Shown here piece after piece: positions 24,086 through 36,800 of a stretch of DNA of 64,000 nucleotides. The stretch comes from Phoebastria nigripes (taxonomy: Eukaryota > Chordata > Aves > Procellariiformes > Diomedeidae): the NCBI GenBank assembly GCA_035582835.1, contig JAYKAV010003432.1, forward strand, positions 1,667,710 through 1,731,709, given 5' to 3'. The position numbers and the translations under genes are program-made. Below the pieces are notes generated by a model. The model had not been told where the DNA came from. It worked only from the letters and a program-made list of their open reading frames with translations, and searched no databases. How positions within the stretch are numbered: position 1 is the stretch's first letter; each line of letters opens with the position of its first letter.

Positions 24086-26118
24086 ATCTCCCATCTGCAG
24101 CCACTCCTATGTCATTAATTTACTTCAGCCCCACACTGCCCACTCCACGGCCCTTGTGAAACTGCGAGGATAGACTGCTGCATTGCAGAGTCCCTGATGT
24201 GCGTGCAGAGGCAGCAGAGATGTACGCCCACCATGCCGTGCCCAGAGGGGTGGTACTGGGTGGCCTCTGGAAGCCTTGGTCCCTTCCAGCAGATGCTCCA
24301 GGCAGGTTGCTGCAATACTTCCTGGTGCCAAAATACCCAGAAACACAGATGCATTTCTTCACTGCTCAGCACCCTGGACAACTTCATGACTCTTGGCTTC
24401 CTTTTTCCTTGTAAACACGTCATACAAAGCTGCTATGGACATCTCATCCCTCCCCACATCTCAACCTCACAGAACAGCTGGGAACTCACAGCATCATTTG
24501 GCTCAATACAGGTTCATACAGCTAATACCAAATTCAATCCAGCATTCCCCACCCAAAACATAGCTAGTGCCCAACCCTGAAGGACCTCTGTCCTGAGCAG
24601 TTGAGCCCTACGGGGTCCCCTGCAGAGGGGTCTGACTGATCAGCGTTAGATTTTGTGTTCTTCACAGAATTTGGCATCATACTTCAGAGGCCAAATCTGT
24701 TACTGGATGTGGATCCCTGAATCTGCCCTCTCTTTTCCATTCCCGTAACAGATTAGAGGCAATCTGGAACAAATGTAGAGGCTTCGTCTTGCTTCTCAGC
24801 TTGGGTCTATAATATTTGCTCAGAAACTTTAAATTTGTGATGCTGGAAACCTGATGATGTGGTTTAAGCCTTTAAATTATGATGTTTTGAATGCACGATT
24901 GTTTTAAATATTTATCCCTTTGGCAACTTGGAAATGATTAGCTGGAACAAATGTATTGACCGAGAGGCCAGGGCTCTTATCCCGTATCAGGAGCAGCCAG
25001 AACACCTGATTCACTGAAACATTTTGATAAGGCAAGAGCTATTGCAGTGAAATTATAATGACTAGATAAATACTCCAGTATACCATGGTAACTAAACTGC
25101 ANCAATTTATTATATTGTCAAATATTTTATTTTTCTTGAAACTTGTGAAACTTCTATTTTACAATATATTTCCCTTCCATCGTGGATCATCCCTAGCATG
25201 CACTTTCTAAGTGAGGGTCATTATGAGTAATAATCCCTTGGAGTTTCATGACCTGGCAATGTCCTCGTCTCCTGTGGGGCTCATTGAAGACCCATTTGTA
25301 GAAATAAGCAGTAAAAGGTTTCACGAGCAATTCCATGGTCCAACTTTTGGTCTCACCATCTGCTGCAATAGCTGACATTTGGGAGATGAGAAGATGGTTT
25401 TGCAAAGAGGCAGCTGAGTGATGTAAAAGCCAGCTGCAGTCAAAAGCTGAGGCCAATTTTCAATATACTTTTAAAATGAATTTTCTTTCAAGGAAATAGC
25501 AATTATACACCTTCCTCCTCATGGGAGTACCTGATTATCTCCTGCTGCTGATGCCTATGTCATTGCCTCATCTTCTCCTCAAGAGGGAATAAAGGGTAAG
25601 AAACTTTATTTAATGGGATATGAAGTGCTGGTGAGACTTGTTTTTAAACTGTAGGNGCTAGCTGGTATTGGTATTATGGCAGGCAGGTCAAAGAAGTACA
25701 CTTTATGCTTGGAGCACAAAACAGTGAGGTTTGCAGTGGTCATTCATTCCTGCTGAATATCATCCCTGAGTTTGCATCAGCTCTCAGAAAGGAAGGTCTT
25801 CTGCAGAGAGGACCTTTACCCTTACTGCGGAAAGTTGTCGTGATCTGAGAAATCAACTAATCATTCTCAGCCTTCATCCAGGAACTTCAGTAGATATTTT
25901 AGTACCTTGGACCCAGACCATTATGGACGTTGNAGGTAAAAACCGAGATCTTGCACTTGATTCAGTACACTCCAGATACGTATTGAAGTACCCCGTGGAG
26001 GGCAGGCTGACATATTTTATTTATAGATGTCTTGCATGGAAGCACTTCCTTATTAATCAGTTTCTGAATGACTGATAGCTTGAACATCCCATTGCTGAAG
26101 TTCAGGAAAGAAGTGAAA

Positions 26119-26157
26119 AGGTATGTAANAGATGGTGAAAACGGTATGTAAGAGATG
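26119..26157. repeat. Short duplicated 16-mer
   Basis: GGTATGTAAGAGATG occurs at about 26120-26134 (with one N) and 26143-26157, offset 23 bases. Confidence 0.75.
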
Positions 26158-26385
26158 AGGTGACATTTCCTTGGCAAATGGAGAGGACAGAAGTCATTTC
26201 AGATTTTTAGATGAGAGCTTGTAATCAGACAGAAAACAAAGGACGGTTCTTGGGCTGAACTGACCAACTGTCAGTTTGTACCTTCACCCAAGCTATACAA
26301 TATCAGAACACCATCCTTTCTGAGTGAGTGCCTCTTTAAAGAGGTCCACTTCTAATTGGCTCTTTTGATCCAAGCTATCTTCGGG

Positions 26386-26415
26386 TAGATAGATGTTGAA
26401 TAGATAGATGTTGAA
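26386..26415. repeat. 15-bp tandem duplication
   Basis: TAGATAGATGTTGAA occurs twice in perfect tandem at 26386-26400 and 26401-26415. Confidence 0.95.
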
Positions 26416-27119
26416 CAGGACCAGAGAGAAAGTGACCTTCATGGGCTTCAGAGATGAGAAACTTAATGCTGAAGATGTATTTTTCTATCCCTGTTCTTTG
26501 AGGGTGTCCCTTGTGGAGGAACAACAGCTATTCCTATATCTTTCCTGGCACTCTCTCAAGTGGGAGGTAATATCTCATGGCTGACAATGTGAAGGGCTGC
26601 AGGGAGGTCTAAAATAATGAAAACGTTTACTAACAAGAGGAAATCATCCATCATTGCCACTAGAGCTGTTCAAGTCTGAATTCCAGCCGGAATCCAGAAT
26701 GTGCCAAGTACTAGATATTAGGTTCAGTGAGATGAATTTGTATTTAATCTTTTGACAGATTCTGCACAGATTTTGCACAGGAATGGCAGGTGTGGCTCTG
26801 GAGCAACCGTAGGAAAGAGCTGACGTACCAAGGTTAATTCCTTTAGTACTGGCCATGCTGCCATTTGAACGAAAGGGAAAGAAAGGTTTATTTTGTTAAA
26901 TAAGCCACTGCATTTTCNAGTCAGGAATGAGAACAGCTTCTTGTGACTCTCTGCATCAGCTGGGAAAAGCAGGGTATTAATCACATGTGTTGGGTCAAGA
27001 ATCCTCTGGGCTGTCCAGGGCTTTTTGATGCTTTCTGACCTCAGAAACCCTGGCTGTTTGATCAGATGCTGTGGGCAGGGTCAGGGTTATAGCATTTTGC
27101 CAAGCACGTAGGAGAAAAA

Positions 27120-27300
27120 CAAGGAGACAGCCATCACTGGTTTTTTTTTAGGAACAAATCATGTCAAACAAATCTAATTTCCTTCCATGACAGGGTCGTG
27201 GCCTTGGAGATAAGGAAGAACCAGGAGATGAGTACAAAAACACTTAGAAAGGCTTTTAGCGCTGTATCACCTGCCATTCTTATAAGAAAGGGGGGCAGAA
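27120..27300 (+). mobile_element. Ancient CR1 reverse-transcriptase fragment
   Basis: Read on the plus strand, AAATCATGTCAAACAAATCT AATTTCCTTCCATGACAGGGTCGTGGCC, then the AAACACTTAGAAAGGCTTTT AGCGCTGTATCACC segment and ATTCTTATAAGAAAGG follow, in order and spacing, the CR1-type ORF2 region leading into reverse-transcriptase palm motif A (the 'SKAFDTVSH' area). The frame is broken by stops and small indels, so it encodes nothing. It is separate from the CR1 3' fragment at 22450. Confidence 0.65.
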
Positions 27301-27689
27301 CGGTCTCGCCTGGGCTCTGCCTTGTGTCTGCTCAAGCCCAAGAGGAATTCAGGAAAAAGACTTGGAGAGTGAGAATGTTTTATTTCTGTGCACTTTTATC
27401 TAAAATGCATATGCTTGAGAGAACTCAAACTGCAGGCGTTGCCTTTCTGGTGCATGGCACAGCTTTACGCTGGCTTACACTTACATGGCAGCCATTTGTT
27501 ATTTCAGCTGGAGAAGGTTATGATATTGGTACCAAGCGCAGTTTTGCCATGATTGCTGCCTCAACTTGAGGTATGCTTTACAAATAGAATAAAGAAGCTT
27601 TCTTGTAACAAGGAAAAGCTTAGTGTAAGCTGGGCCTCAGAGGCTACAGCTGTAGTCCTGGCTCTACCATGTTATAGTAGCGGAGACTT

Positions 27690-27935
27690 CTAATGTGCTC
27701 TCGAGACGGTGTAATAGTAGGCTTAACCTTGAGCAGAGCGCTGCTGTCCTTAATTGTACTCTCCTGCATAGTTAACACTTTAGTAAAATACCCGGTATTA
27801 TTATCATCCTGCCTTTTTACAGATGGCACAGAGGCACAGCAAAGTTAAACGACTCATTCAAGGTAATGCAAATCAGGTTAGANCTCCTATTCTGGGCTCC
27901 CCGGTTCTGGCTCCTGCTCTCACCATGAAACATCC
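27690..27935 (-). mobile_element. MIR-family (CORE) SINE
   Basis: The plus strand carries GTATTATTATCATCCTGCCT TTTTACAGATGGCACAGAGGCACAGCAAAGTTAAACGACTCATTCAAGG, the reverse complement of the conserved MIR core ('…CTCTGTGCCTC…ATCTGTAAAA…GGATAATAAT'). The tRNA-like end lies to the right (27880-27935). An N at 27883 falls inside it. Confidence 0.65.
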
Positions 27936-30900
27936 CCCCATGAAGACTTCCAGTCCTGATTTTAACCTATGTACCACTTGCACCCTCCAGGATTTGGTCA
28001 CAATGTGCCATCCAATATTCCAAGCAGCGAGTCCTCTATTAAATAGTGAAATTTGCTTTATGACTGCGAGGACAAAGTTCCTCAATNTTTTTTCCAACTG
28101 GTTACCTGCCTGGAAATGACATTATTTTTTCTGTGGCTATAAAGTTTGTTTTATTTCCTGGGATACCGACATACACAGTTCGTGGGGTTTTATGTATCCT
28201 TTTATAAAATGTTTTGTGCTCTGAACCAGCTAATGCATTATATTTTTGTCCCTCTTTTAGGAAAAAAGGACAGACAAAGTTAACGGTATGGAAAGATGAT
28301 CTTCCTATGTAATGATGACTTTTTTTACCAAAGTTTCAAATATTTAATAGAGTTGTTTACTAGCCAAACCTAGGCCTTCAGCAAGGTGAATGTCATTTTC
28401 TCAATCCACCTTTAACAAGTGCTTAGATTTTTTCNTGCTTGGGTCCAAGATTGCACTTGGATAAGTAGATCTAGATAAATCAGAGTGCACTTGCAGTACT
28501 GAAGAATCACAAAAAGCATGCTTGAATTTCCTTTAAAACATTTCGCTTAGATTTAAATTCAATTAGCTTAGAGAACTTCATAGCAATGTATGCTTTTGTT
28601 ATGGCTTTTGTTACTGCAGCTTTTGACCATCATAAATTTTTAACCAGAGAGAGACAGAAATAGAAAAGAGGTAAAATTGGAAGAAAAAAAGGAGAAAATA
28701 GAGAGACTTTGTAGCCTACTTTAAGGTACATTACTCTCTGGATTGTAGTCTCTTCTTCCAGAACTTTTTAGTTGTGTTAAACGCACAAGTTTAAGATACA
28801 GTCAAACCACAACACACTTGCAACACATCTTAAATTTGGAGCNCTATCGTTTTCTTAGGCAATTGATGGCCAGACAGCTGAGTCTCCCAAGACCTCACTT
28901 TATCATGGGCAATCTTTCTTGTCAAACTCTTAGAACTCATCTGTGGCTGTGTCTATGCTGGCCGGTTGTGTTGTCCAGTCGGAGAAGACCTGTGCTCTGT
29001 GTCAGAGCACAACGGCTGGTGCTGAGGACCTAATGCCCCAATACATTTCCAAGGGGTTTTGGTTCAGCCTTGCGCTGGTCCGGTCCCATGGGCTGGTTGC
29101 CACTCGCAGTGGGAGAGCACGAGCTGTGCTCCAGGAGGTTGGTTCCACCTGGAGAGAGCCCAGCTCCTGTGCTTCAGGACTACTCCTCAGCCTGCCAAAG
29201 CATGGCAAGTGGAAAGGCTGGGCTCTCAAGCTGGCTTGAGCAGCACAAACCAGACACCGCAACTTGCCTTATCTGAATCTCTGCACAATAGCTGCGTACG
29301 CAAAGCCAGAGCTAGGCTTTACTGGGCAATCAGTACGATGTACAACATGCATACCAGACTGACTCAGGGACAATGAAAGAATATTCTGGATTTAGACACA
29401 GATTTTGAGCTAAATTGCATTGATGTAAATCTAGCCTATCGCCATTGATTTCAAACAGCTACTGCAGACTCTTACTTGTAACGCTTATATTAAATCTAGC
29501 CTCAGATATACAAATTAACCACCTATAATAGGTATAAACAATTACCCTTCTTGAAAATGAAGTGTGTACAGCATAAAGAAATGTTCTTTCTTGATGAAAC
29601 ATTTGTCAGCCATTCTGAGATAGATACCCTTGGCACAACAAGCCTTCGTAGGCTTCAATATTGATAATATTCAAAGCTTCAGCTAGGCAAATACAATCAG
29701 GTTGTTAACCTCATAAAAACAATACAAATAACAGCAAGTGCACTTCCAAGCTCTGACTCAAAAATGAATGCTCAAAGATTATTTTTTCCCACTGGGCTTA
29801 ATAAACAAGCTAGAAAAAGCTTTTTGNTCTTTCCTAACCTGATTTAATAGACAAAACACCTTCCTTTTGTTTAACCAGGGTATCCCAAATGCAGAACACA
29901 AATTGTTTTATTTATGCTATTGTCCCTAACAAAAACATCTTATTCTGAATAACAGTAGAGATATGGCTTCATAACTTAGCATGAACAAAAAGAATTCTTC
30001 GACTATGTATCACAGTTAAACCTAAATCTAGATTTATTTCCTCTAGCTAGCTAAATAGGCATTTAACAGAGCTAGAAGCCTAATTGTTCTATGTTACCTG
30101 TTCAGTTAACTGAGAGAAAGAGAGATCTTTTTCTCTCTGGACGTGAGTCAGAACCAACAGTGACTAAGTAACCCCATGACGGTCTCTTCATTGACTGCAG
30201 TGGAAGTTAGACGGGTCAAACCAAAGCTTTTGTTCAATATAGTTTACTGGCATTGTCTATATTGACTAAGAATCATTTATATTGGCTGAGAATCATTTTA
30301 GTTATTTATATTTCTTCTATCTCTTCTCCACTTGCCAATCTTGCCCCAGGTAAGTACTTGCTTGACNCGCTGCCTCCCCGGTCCTGAGTCCGGTGCTGAG
30401 CTGGAGCTCAGCAATGCTTCATAATCAGCTGGGACTAATTCACTGATAGTGAGGGGCTGCTTTGTGAGTAAAAGGGGTTTTGTAGGCGTGCTAGAGTAAA
30501 AAGATTGTTCTAAGGGAAAAAAAAGAAAATTCATGCTGATAGTCCCAGGCAAATACATGTTTATCTCATATCCTATATCAGAGAAAATGTTCAAGAGCAG
30601 CTCATGTTTCTTTCTGAATTGGCTCTGGGAATAACACACCCCAGAGAAAGCTGCCTGCAGGCCAGCTCAAATGAACTGATTTTTAACTTACTTATTTTTT
30701 ATTTTTTGACTTAGTCATTCAGTAGGCTAATTTGAGACCATTCTTCCTGCTTTCCCAAATGCTCCACTCCTCTTAAAAATCTGTGCACGTAGTCATTATG
30801 CAAGGGGCTTATATTTCAATGCTTGATTAAAAAAATACCTAGAGGTAATTCTGGTTTGAAACAAGTTCACAGAACTGTTTTCTATCAGTTGCCCATTCAA

Positions 30901-31183
30901 ACAAAATGAAAATTAAATGTGCATAAGAATTAGGCACCAGTTCCCTTAAACTACCATTTTATGACTGTATACTTTAATTGGACATTGTAGATAAATCCTT
31001 TTAAAAAGCTTAAAAACAACATTTTCATCAGCCTAGAGCAGCTCATATTTTGTTCCAAGCAGCTGAACAAACACATTGGGTTTCTTCTTCCTCAAACCCT
31101 GCTCCACTCCTAAACAGAGCTGGCATGTTACATGCATGAATTAGGCAAAGCAGCTTCATGTAAATTGTATATTGACTGAAACT
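27936..31183. other. Non-genic stretch, 3.2 kb
   Basis: No gene is supported. 28930-29260 is GC-richer with overlapping frames on both strands and no domains. 29380-30240 is AT-rich. A 20-bp tandem duplication lies at 30258-30297 and an exon-like minus-strand frame at 30362-30490 (see findings). Confidence 0.55.
30258..30297. repeat. 20-bp tandem duplication
   Basis: TATATTGACTAAGAATCATT (30258-30277) is followed directly by a copy with two changes (GGCTGAG for GACTAAG) at 30278-30297. Confidence 0.9.
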
Positions 31184-31674
31184 GTGTGTCCAAAGAAGGG
31201 CAACGAAGCTGGTGAAGGGTCTAGAGCACAGGAGCAGGTAAAGGGTCTAGTCTTATGAGGAGCGGCTGAGGGAACTGGGGTTGTTTAGCCTGGAGAAAAG
31301 GCGGCTGAGGGGAGACCTTATTGCTGTCTACAACTACCTGAAAGGAGGTTGTAGCGAGGTGGGGGTCGGTCTCTTCTCCCAAGTAACAANCGATAAGACA
31401 AGAGGAAATGGCCTCAAGTTGCACCAGGGGAGGTTTAGATTGGATATTAGGAGAAATTTCTTCACTGAAAGGGTTGTCAAGCACTGGAACAGGCTGCCCA
31501 GGGCAGTGGTTGAGTCACCATCCCTGGAGAGATTTAAAAGACGTGTAGATGTGGTGCTTGGGGACATGGTTTAGTGGTGGACTTGGCAGTGCTGGGTTAA
31601 CGGTTGGACTCGATGATCTTAAAGGTCTTTTCCAACCTAAATGATTCTATGATTCTATGATTCTATGACTCTGT
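31184..31674 (+). mobile_element. CR1 LINE, 5'-truncated, relatively young
   Basis: It starts within the ORF2 3' region (GTGTCCAAAGAAGGGCAACG) and runs through the ORF2 stop at 31572-31574, the short 3' UTR (…GGACTCGATGATCTTAAAGG) and a tail of about three ATTCTATG octamers. This tail and severe 5' truncation without a poly(A) or target-site duplication define avian CR1. CR1 is a non-LTR retrotransposon copied by target-primed reverse transcription. The copy is much closer to intact CR1 sequence than the other fragments here, so it is the youngest LINE insertion in the window. Confidence 0.95.
31281..31574 (+). pseudogene. CR1 ORF2 C-terminal remnant
   Basis: The last about 97 codons of CR1 ORF2 are open, apart from one N codon. 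They read [20 protein letters not shown], then …FSQVT…, [20 protein letters not shown] and [20 protein letters not shown], ending …GDMV and a stop. This is the region C-terminal to the reverse-transcriptase domain; the endonuclease and catalytic domains are missing through 5' truncation. An in-frame stop (TAA at 31239-31241) and a 26-base internal duplication lie just upstream, so the frame cannot extend. No function is expected. Confidence 0.9.
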
Positions 31675-33814
31675 GAAATGGAATATACGTAATTTCTTGC
31701 AGAAGGGAATGGATAGAATACGTTTTATTTGTTGAGGAAAAAAATTCAGTCCCTTTTGTGTTGCTGAAGTCCCATGATGTTAAAAAGCTTGCATTATATA
31801 TAACAGCAATCTTCCACCTCTTCAGTTGAATCAAGGAACACTATCAATTTTCACCTGCACCACAGATTCTTGGACTAGCCACTATGAAGAGGCATTTGCT
31901 GGGCAAAGGAAACAAATCAAATACATGGAGACACACAGCGGCTGACTTGGATTTGCAGAGACCGCTGCATTTAGCATAACAAAACATCGCTGAGGCCAGA
32001 TCTAGTTGTCATAGGCAACTACAGCATTATAAACTTATTGACGTCCATCTCATGAGAGGGTTGGGGTGGAGGGTTCCCCGTGTCTGCTGCTCCTCCCAAA
32101 TCCCTCTTCCAGAACCTCGCTGCGCTGATGTGCTTCTCTGGGCACTGATCCAGAGTGGAAGGACTTTCTTTCCAGATCATTTTTACAACTGGTGGTTGCA
32201 ACCACTGGGGAAATTTTTTAAAAGGGATGGTGTCTGACTTGCTGTCAGAAAAACAGCAAACAAAAGGGGCTGTGTCTAATAGGATGAGTGGGCATGAAGA
32301 TCCCTCTGGAGTAATACCATAAATCAAAAGTCAGGTTGTTTCCAGTCAGGGAAAACAACAAAGCACAAGAAAATCAAGTGAAGTGTAGGTTCCCTTGGTG
32401 CTGGGACAAGGACTGCTAACTATGTTGTGGAATAGCTTTGGGCAAGAGAATAATTGGACGAGACAATCCAATCTGCAAGTCTCAAAGCCCAGGTGCATCC
32501 CTCTACTACTGCTGCTTTCCCCGTCAGGCTTTTCATTCAGCTTCACAGAGTGAAATGCAACATATCTTCTATCATCAGGCTGCAACTATTTTGGTTTATT
32601 TTCCTTCCTGCACCCTCCTTTACTAATTATCCAATACTAATACAATATTGAGGATTTATTTGTGTATTTTTTCCACTGTGCATTTCAACCAAAGCACAGT
32701 GGCTTTAATGAATTATGATGTTGTTTATATTCAGCCCTCCTGAATATAACTAACTTAGTTTTAATTGGCTACCATGAAAACATCGTTATCTGCATTGGTT
32801 GTCTGGTATTCTGCAACGACAATAGAAATCCTATGCCAGAAATGCATATTTCTCTTCACTGGAAGAGGAGTCTAGACAGCTAGTTCATATCTGGACATAC
32901 CCCACTCTTGTGATTCTCCACCCTCCTCCCTTCCAAATCAGTCCAAACCTAAGCCATCCCAAAAAGTATAGAGTCTTGAAGGAAACAGTAAGACCCATTT
33001 TCAGCTCTGCCTGGTTTCCACTGTTTCCACCGTGCAAAAAAGATTCTAGGAAATGGAAGTTTTTAAAAAAAAAACCTCATCCCAATGCTTAGTAACTCAC
33101 CAGCTGTATGTAGGACGCAGAACTTACGTCTCGGTCTGCAAAAAACTCTAGATTTGCAACACTGCATTTTTCACCCATTTTTTAGACAGCTAGACACAGA
33201 AAAGAATCAAAATGCCAGAACTAGGTACTCAGGCTTTCTATATGAATTACAGATCAGCTTAGGAGCTACATATTAACCAGCAAAATGAATAGAAAATCAC
33301 ATAAGCTATTCAGTAGGAAATGTCTAAATTGGTAGCTTCTTACAGACATGAGCTTCTTGCTCAAGGCTGGAGAGAAACTTTCATATGGTTAAAAAACTAG
33401 TCTTGCACACTTAAAGGGTATTTTAAAAAGATAAGTCAAAGTGTTTTTAAATGGACCTGACTAGAAAATAGTACTTCTGTTTCCACAGAAATGTCTTGTA
33501 TTTCTACATTTGATTTTTTTCCAAAATTGAAATAAGATTGTCATAACATAAATTGCAAAATATCAGGATACAGAGCACTGTGACCAAGGAATGAAAATTA
33601 GATACCTCTGCGAAATCAACACATTCATTTTTACAGGGTCAGTTTAGTAACAAAAGTCAGAATGAAAAACAGAATGAGAAAGTCTAATAAAACTGTTTCA
33701 GTTTTGCATATTTTCAAAGCTAACTTCTTTTTTTTTTTCTCCAAATAGGTGTATCCTACAGTACAGAACATTTCAATTTAGCGAACAGTGGTTTTATCCT
33801 TTTTCTTGACCAGC
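31675..33814. other. Non-genic stretch
   Basis: No gene or transposon seen. Frames stay at about 100 codons or fewer without domains. A poly(A) run lies at 33066-33074. Confidence 0.6.
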
Positions 33815-33895
33815 CCTACTTACAGGCAATATTGGCAGGCAGATTAGATGACCTAGTAGGATTTTTTTAATGTCTAACTTTGACAATCTATGAGT
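33815..33895 (+). mobile_element. Possible old CR1 3'-end fragment
   Basis: GGCAGATTAGATGACCTAGTAGGATTTTTTTAATGTCTAACTTTGAC…CTATGAG has the order of a CR1 3' end (a 'GATTAGATGACC' block, then a 'TC…AAC' block, then a CTATGA tail). Only a short decayed portion is visible. Confidence 0.45.
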
Positions 33896-36800
33896 GATGA
33901 CTATGTGAATTTGGCAGTTAGAGGGTTATCCTTCCATGATATCAGTCTATTCAACCCCTCACTTTCCATCAAATGATCAATAACTCATTAGCCGACACCT
34001 ATTTAACTTCAGAGCAGCAAGGAATTGATGTGACCAGTAAGGAAGCGTATAGGCATGTTCAGTAATGGTTGCAGACCTTTAAACAAAAAAAAAAAATTAA
34101 AGACAGTAAATTTTAATTTTATGTGACAATTTACCTGCTGTTTGACGCTGTACAACCTTCCTAACAAAGACCAGAATTTTGTCCAGTGAGTTGTAATGCT
34201 TAAATCACCTTTTTGTGATATTTGAAAGTCCCAGAAGCTGATGCTAAGTGATCATTCTTACTTGTGACACTTGTTTATTCCATTCCAAACCAACTCTCTT
34301 TACCACCTCTTCACATATTTTTCTCGAGCACTTCTCACTGATGAGAAGCACTTAGATTCCTACTCCCTTTTTCAAACTGCAGCAGTGAACTTGACTTACT
34401 TAGAGGATCTAAATTCTGATTTGTTTTTTCCTAATTACACAATAATCTTTTCCTGTATCATCATTTCCACAGGGAAGACCCATCTATGTAAGTATATCCA
34501 CCTCTTCAGTTCAGAAGAGCTTGCTATATTTGCAAAGGGCAATCTAAAAAACATATCGTTTATGAAGCAGCTATTTTTCAATTCTGCTAGCTATCTGATC
34601 AAAGCCAGCAGCATTAGTACATGCAGATACAACAGTATGGCTTTTATTTCAATTCTGTTGACTTTCTACCTGCCTTCTTTCTAGGGAATTATTACCTTTT
34701 GGTGATATTTTCTCAGTAGGAGGTGGAACAAACAGCAGCTCAAGTGAACGGGTTGTGTGTGTGTGCTTGTTTTTCAGACAAAACTCTCATATTACTCCAT
34801 CTTCAGTAAGTCACACTTTCAGGCTGTAGTTCTTCAGCATACTGAGCACCACCACAACTGCCGTTAAAGAAATTGCTCTGTTTAACAGCATTTGTGCTGC
34901 TGCACAGAATCACCCTTTAGCACCAGTGCCACAAGACGACCGTGGCTTGGCGCTGAAGAGCTGAATATACGAGCAGACCTAATCTCCGAAAAGCAGAGCC
35001 AGCAATTCCCCAGATGCTCTCATGCACTGCTCTAGATTGTGCTGGATATTTGAGAACTAAATGGGCCATTTCAGAAGGAGTCCCAGCAGATTTGCTCAAA
35101 TTGTTGACAGCAGTCACAGCAAACCATCCTCATCCCAGCAGCTATCTAGCAATAAAGCTTTGATTCAAAAAAAACCACCTTTGATTCAAAGGATTTGCAG
35201 GTTGTTTTACAGGCAGCTAATTAATGAATCTCACAATGGCTCCTGGTACATCCACCTCAACGCTGTCCTCAGCTTCTGTTCTTATTGATGAAAAATTCAA
35301 TAATGGAAAAGCCTATAACATCAAGGTATAGAAGTATGAAAGTTACATGTACAAATTAAAAAACACAACATCCTTATTATTTTATGCTTCCCAGTACCAA
35401 GCAGAAAGTGGGTAGGAAGTGACCAGGTAGGAATCAGATGTACTTTTGTGTGGACAATCTTGTAGGAATATTCATTTTCTTCTCCTTAGTCACAACAGCT
35501 TGATTGCTCATTTCATGTGAAATTCAAAGAATTCAGCGTGATAAAAGAAGAGAAGTAAATTATTGTATAACATTAAAAATAACCAGTATTTTTAACAAGA
35601 AATAAATCATTTTATACCTACTTTTTCAACGGTTTTTTCTGTGGCTTATTAGGCCAAGGTAGACATAGAACTACTATGCAGAGCAATAAAAGAAATATAC
35701 CTTGCAAAGATAAATAGCATGACAGAGTGCTTTGCTACTTAATGCTTAGACCAAGTCTTTTGAGCAAGGACAAAAACGAGGGAATAGATCAGCCATATGG
35801 GGTTAGTAATTTTATTCACAATATGCTGTCTCAGCTTGGCTGGTTGTTTGCTGTTTGATGGGGATTATGCTCCTGGATAAAGTATTCTATACTGAGAATA
35901 TATTCTATAATCTTAGATACTACAAGAAACCAGGATTTATCCAAGATTTGTTCCCAACCATGGACTTTTCCAACAGCTTTATTAGCAGAATCTCATGCTA
36001 AAAAGAGGGCAATGGGAGTATGGCAAGAACCCTAATTGCCTAATAGAGCCCGTATTTCCCAGCCTTTCCTCCAACTCCATGCCCTTAGTTCAAAACCAAG
36101 CACTTGCTGGGTGGTGGGCAACTCTTACAGGCTCTGCAATGCCCTCTCTATGCTATGTTCAAAATCAGGGCTCGTTTTCCTTGTGATGGCAAGGAGTCTC
36201 CTCTTCCTGTAGAGTTCTGCCTCCTCTGACGTGGTTCCCCCATTCTCCAGTCAGGGGAAGGCTGAGATTACAAGGAAATGGGATTTGCTGCTGCTTCCCA
36301 AGGCTGGTAGGATTCTGGTCTCTGTTGAGGTTTAGTACACCTTCGCATCCCCAAGATTCCTGTCTTTCACAGCATTACTGTGGGGTGGAAAGGCAGAGCC
36401 TTGGGGTTCTGAATGGATATCATTTCCAAGTGAAGGAAATTGAGCTTTGCTATCTAAAACATAGAACCTTCTTTTCCATTATCTACAAAGTGGTTGTGTT
36501 TTCCTCTCAAGTTATCTCATCTCAAAGCCTGAGATGAAAAATAAAAATACAATTAATCCGAAATAATATAATCCGAAAAATAAAATCTAAAGGGCCAAAC
36601 CACCATTTTCATTCAAGAGCATTCAAGAAGCAAACATCTGCCTTGATTGCTCTGATCAAAGTTATGATAATTACACATTCTACTTCAGAATTGGAAATTT
36701 CCTTATTGGAGGCTTTCCGCAAGCTCATCCTTTTTTATCCCTATAGAGGGGCATACCTATTTCCTTAGCAGAACACCAGCCTAAATCCTCTTCCTTTGGA

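Larger units (their letters stand above)
24086..27119. other. Non-genic stretch
   Basis: No gene is supported. The 127-codon plus frame at 24197-24580 overlaps three minus-strand frames of similar size and shows no domain. 25860-26640 has the texture of an old interspersed repeat (see findings) but could not be assigned. Two small duplications occur: 26119-26157 and 26386-26415. Confidence 0.55.

Noticed and set aside
31221..31567. Two minus-strand frames of 77-87 codons
   Set aside because: They are antisense shadows of the CR1 ORF2 remnant on the plus strand.
34271..34684. 137-codon plus frame
   Set aside because: AT-rich and hydrophobic by composition, with no domain and no splice-site support.
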